Shown here in pieces: positions 62,463 through 64,000 of a stretch of DNA of 64,000 bases (positions within the stretch are counted from its first letter, which is position 1; every line of letters starts with the position of its first letter). Where the stretch lies: the NCBI GenBank assembly GCA_037783545.1, contig JBBELK010000942.1, positions 1 to 64,000 of the forward strand, written 5' to 3'. Under the pieces are notes generated by a model. That model did no database searches and had not been told where the DNA came from. It saw only the letters and a program-made list of their open reading frames with translations. Position numbers and translations under genes: made by a program. Source of the stretch: Henricia sp. BOLD:AAB3569. Its lineage: Eukaryota > Echinodermata > Asteroidea > Spinulosida > Echinasteridae.

Positions 62463-64000
62463 GACAAGTGCGCAATATAGAGTGTTTGGAGCATGCAAAA
62501 TTTGAAGTTCGTCGGAATATTTTTTGACCTCCAAATTTGCCGACGTTTTGGACCACACTTTGACAAAAATCCCGTCCCAAACTGGGCCGTGTCAACGACA
62601 GTCCGAAGGATCTGAGCATGCGCACGAGTCAGGAATACACGAAAGAGGTGTGTACAGACAGCCACAGGTTGCGGGAGCATCCAGAAGCGCCAACCCTTTT
62701 TTTTCTAAACTCTGAAATTTATCTGCATTTCCGGCGAAAGTCTGTCAATTTTTAGGACAAGTGCGCAATATAGAGTGTTTGGAGCATGCACAATTTGAAG
62801 TTCGTCGGAATATTGTTTGACCTCCAAATTTGCCGACGTTTGGACACACACTTTGACCAAAATCCCGTCCCAAACTGGGCCGTGTCAACGACAGTCCGAA
62901 GGACTGAGCATGCGCACGAGTGAGGAATACACCAAAGAGGTGTGTACAGACAGCCACAGGTTGCGGGAGCATCCAGGAAGCGCCAACCCCTTTTTTTTAA
63001 ACTCTGAAATTTCTCTGCCATTCCCGGCGAAAGTCTGTCAATTTTTTAGGACAAGTGCGCAATATAGAGTGTTTGGAGCATGCAAAATTTGAAATTCGTC
63101 GGAATATTTTTTGACCTCCAAATTTGGACCACACTTTAACCAAAATCTCGTCCCAAACTGGGCCGTGTCAACGACAGTCCGAAGGACTGAGCATGCGCAC
63201 GAGTGAGGAATACACCAAAGAGGTGTGTACAGACAGCCACAGGTTGCGGGAGCATCCAGGAAGCGCCACCCCTTTTTTTTAAACTCTGAAATTTCTCTGC
63301 CAATTCCCGGCGAAAGTCTGTCAATTTTTTGGACAAGTGCGCAATATAGAGTGTTTGGGAGCATGCAAAATTTGAAATTCGTCGGAAATATTTTTTGACC
63401 TCCAAATTTGGGACCACACTTTAACCAAAATCTCGTCCCAAACTGGGCCGTGTCAACGACAGTCCGAAGGACTGAGCATGCGCACGAGTCAGGAATACAC
63501 CAAAGAGGTGTGTACAGGCAGCCACAGGTTGCGGGAGCATCCGGGAAGCGCCAACCCCTTTTTTTTCTAAACTCTGAAAATTTCTCTGCCATTTCCCGGC
63601 GAAAGTCTGTCATTTTTTTAGGACAAGTGCGCAAGAGTGTTGGAGCATGCAAATTTGAAGTTCGTCGGAATATTTTTTGACCTCCAATTTGCCGACGTTG
63701 AACCACACTTTGACCAAAATCCCGTCCCAAACTGGGCCGTGTCAACGACAGTCCGAAGGACTGAGCATGCGCACGAGTCAGGATACACCAAAGAGGTGTG
63801 TACAGACAGCCACAGGTGCGGGAGCATCCAGGAAGCGCCAACCCCTTTTTTTCTAAACTCTCAAATTTCTCTGCCATTTCCCGGCGAAAGTCTGTCATTT
63901 TTTTAGGACAAGTGCGCAATATAGAGTGTTTGGAGCATGCAAAATTTGAAGTTCGTCGGAATATTTTTTGACCTCCAAATTTGCCGATGTTTGAACCACA
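62463..64000. repeat. Right-end monomers, compressed copies with frequent indels
   Basis: Anchors are 62493, 62786, 63080, 63363, 63647 and 63937; spacings fall to 283-294. Types follow the 50265-52028 order in shortened form: GACAAAAATCC with TTTATCTGC (62493), ATTGTTTGACC joined to GTGAGG (62786), two 10-base-deletion relatives (63080 and 63363, both with CTTTAACC and AAATCTCG), GTTGAACC joined to CTCTCAAAT (63647), and GATGTTTGAACC (63937, cut by the window end). GCGCAAGAGTGT at 63630-63640 has lost the ATAT core. Single-base errors are again more common than in the middle of the window. Confidence 0.75.

Larger units (their letters stand above)
1..64000. repeat. Satellite DNA array, about 296-bp monomer, 217 head-to-tail copies
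   Basis: The same unit recurs every 295-296 bases from the first base to the last, always in one orientation, and both window ends fall inside monomers. Anchoring on the first GCATGC of each unit gives 217 positions from 11 to 63937. The only large break in spacing is at 59053, where one unit is about 152 bp. No stretch is free of the repeat, so there is no gene or unique sequence to annotate. Most of the 295 versus 296 difference comes from T7 versus T8 in the T run. The family is not one I can name. Arrays of this size and homogeneity are typical of eukaryotic heterochromatin; the chromosomal location is inferred only. Neither array end lies in the window, so the true size is unknown. Confidence 0.98.

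Noticed and set aside
1-64000. 5S rDNA, tRNA or histone gene cluster
   Set aside because: These are the usual tandem gene families with short units, but no 5S internal control region, tRNA cloverleaf, B box or histone reading frame is present in the monomer.
1-64000. CRISPR array
   Set aside because: There are no short repeats separated by unique spacers; the entire 296-bp unit is repeated.
1-64000. Tandem transposon or LTR fragments
   Set aside because: No terminal inverted repeats, target-site duplications, transposase or reverse transcriptase frames are seen. A transposon origin of the monomer cannot be excluded but has no support here.

Overview
The whole 64 kb window is one uninterrupted head-to-tail satellite DNA array. 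I find no protein gene, tRNA, rRNA, known transposon, CRISPR array or unique sequence. The repeat unit is 295-296 bp. Using the first GCATGC of each monomer as an anchor (the A of its ATG lies 30 bases inside the monomer), I count 217 anchors from 11 to 63937, plus one half-size monomer at about 59053. All copies lie in the same orientation. The consensus monomer, typified by 2041-2336, is 296 bp, 47% GC and has 15 CpGs (observed/expected about 0.91 by hand count). I do not recognise the family by name. A homogeneous array this long with multi-monomer higher-order repeats indicates a eukaryotic nuclear genome, probably heterochromatin (pericentromeric, centromeric, subtelomeric or sex/B-chromosome). 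The sequence does not show which organism or which location.

Layout. 1-1744: monomers with many single-base indels. 1745-3519: six nearly identical consensus monomers. 3520-10322: a dimeric alternation of two monomer types (about 591 bp). 10323-12687: a 4-monomer block present twice (1182/1183 bp). 12688-16533: mixed types, with a second dimeric alternation at 14166-16236. 16534-18896: a 4-monomer unit twice (1183 bp). 18897-25102: a 4-monomer unit leading into a 9-monomer unit present twice (about 2660 bp). 25103-27169: a 4-monomer unit, nearly two copies. 27170-39530: a 21-monomer, 6210-bp unit twice with only two substitutions noticed between copies; it contains a nested 6-monomer (1775 bp) duplication. 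39531-42252: a third, partial copy entered at a different register. 41661-45800: a 7-monomer, 2070-bp unit twice. 45801-49349: shuffled monomers of the same types. 49350-59050: two copies of a roughly 6.5-kb unit, the second lacking two monomers. 59051-64000: a half-monomer junction, then compressed and chimeric copies of the same unit, with many single-base indels in the last 1.5 kb.

What the monomer contains. On the + strand, four short inverted repeats lie in order, the last ending just before a run of 7-8 T. A near-palindromic 12-mer, TGAGCATGCGCA, is one base from the metazoan NRF1 consensus. A TTCGTCGGAA stretch matches the 5' half of the CENP-B box but lacks its CGGG half. These are visible facts; any function is inference. 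The many apparent reading frames on both strands are by-products of one stop-poor monomer repeated 217 times. Their length is set by single-base T-run changes, so I annotate none as a gene.

The main biological content is evolutionary. The nested, register-shifted units record repeated unequal exchange and local conversion, with the youngest events at 27-46 kb. Assembly artefact is a real alternative for the longest near-identical duplications.
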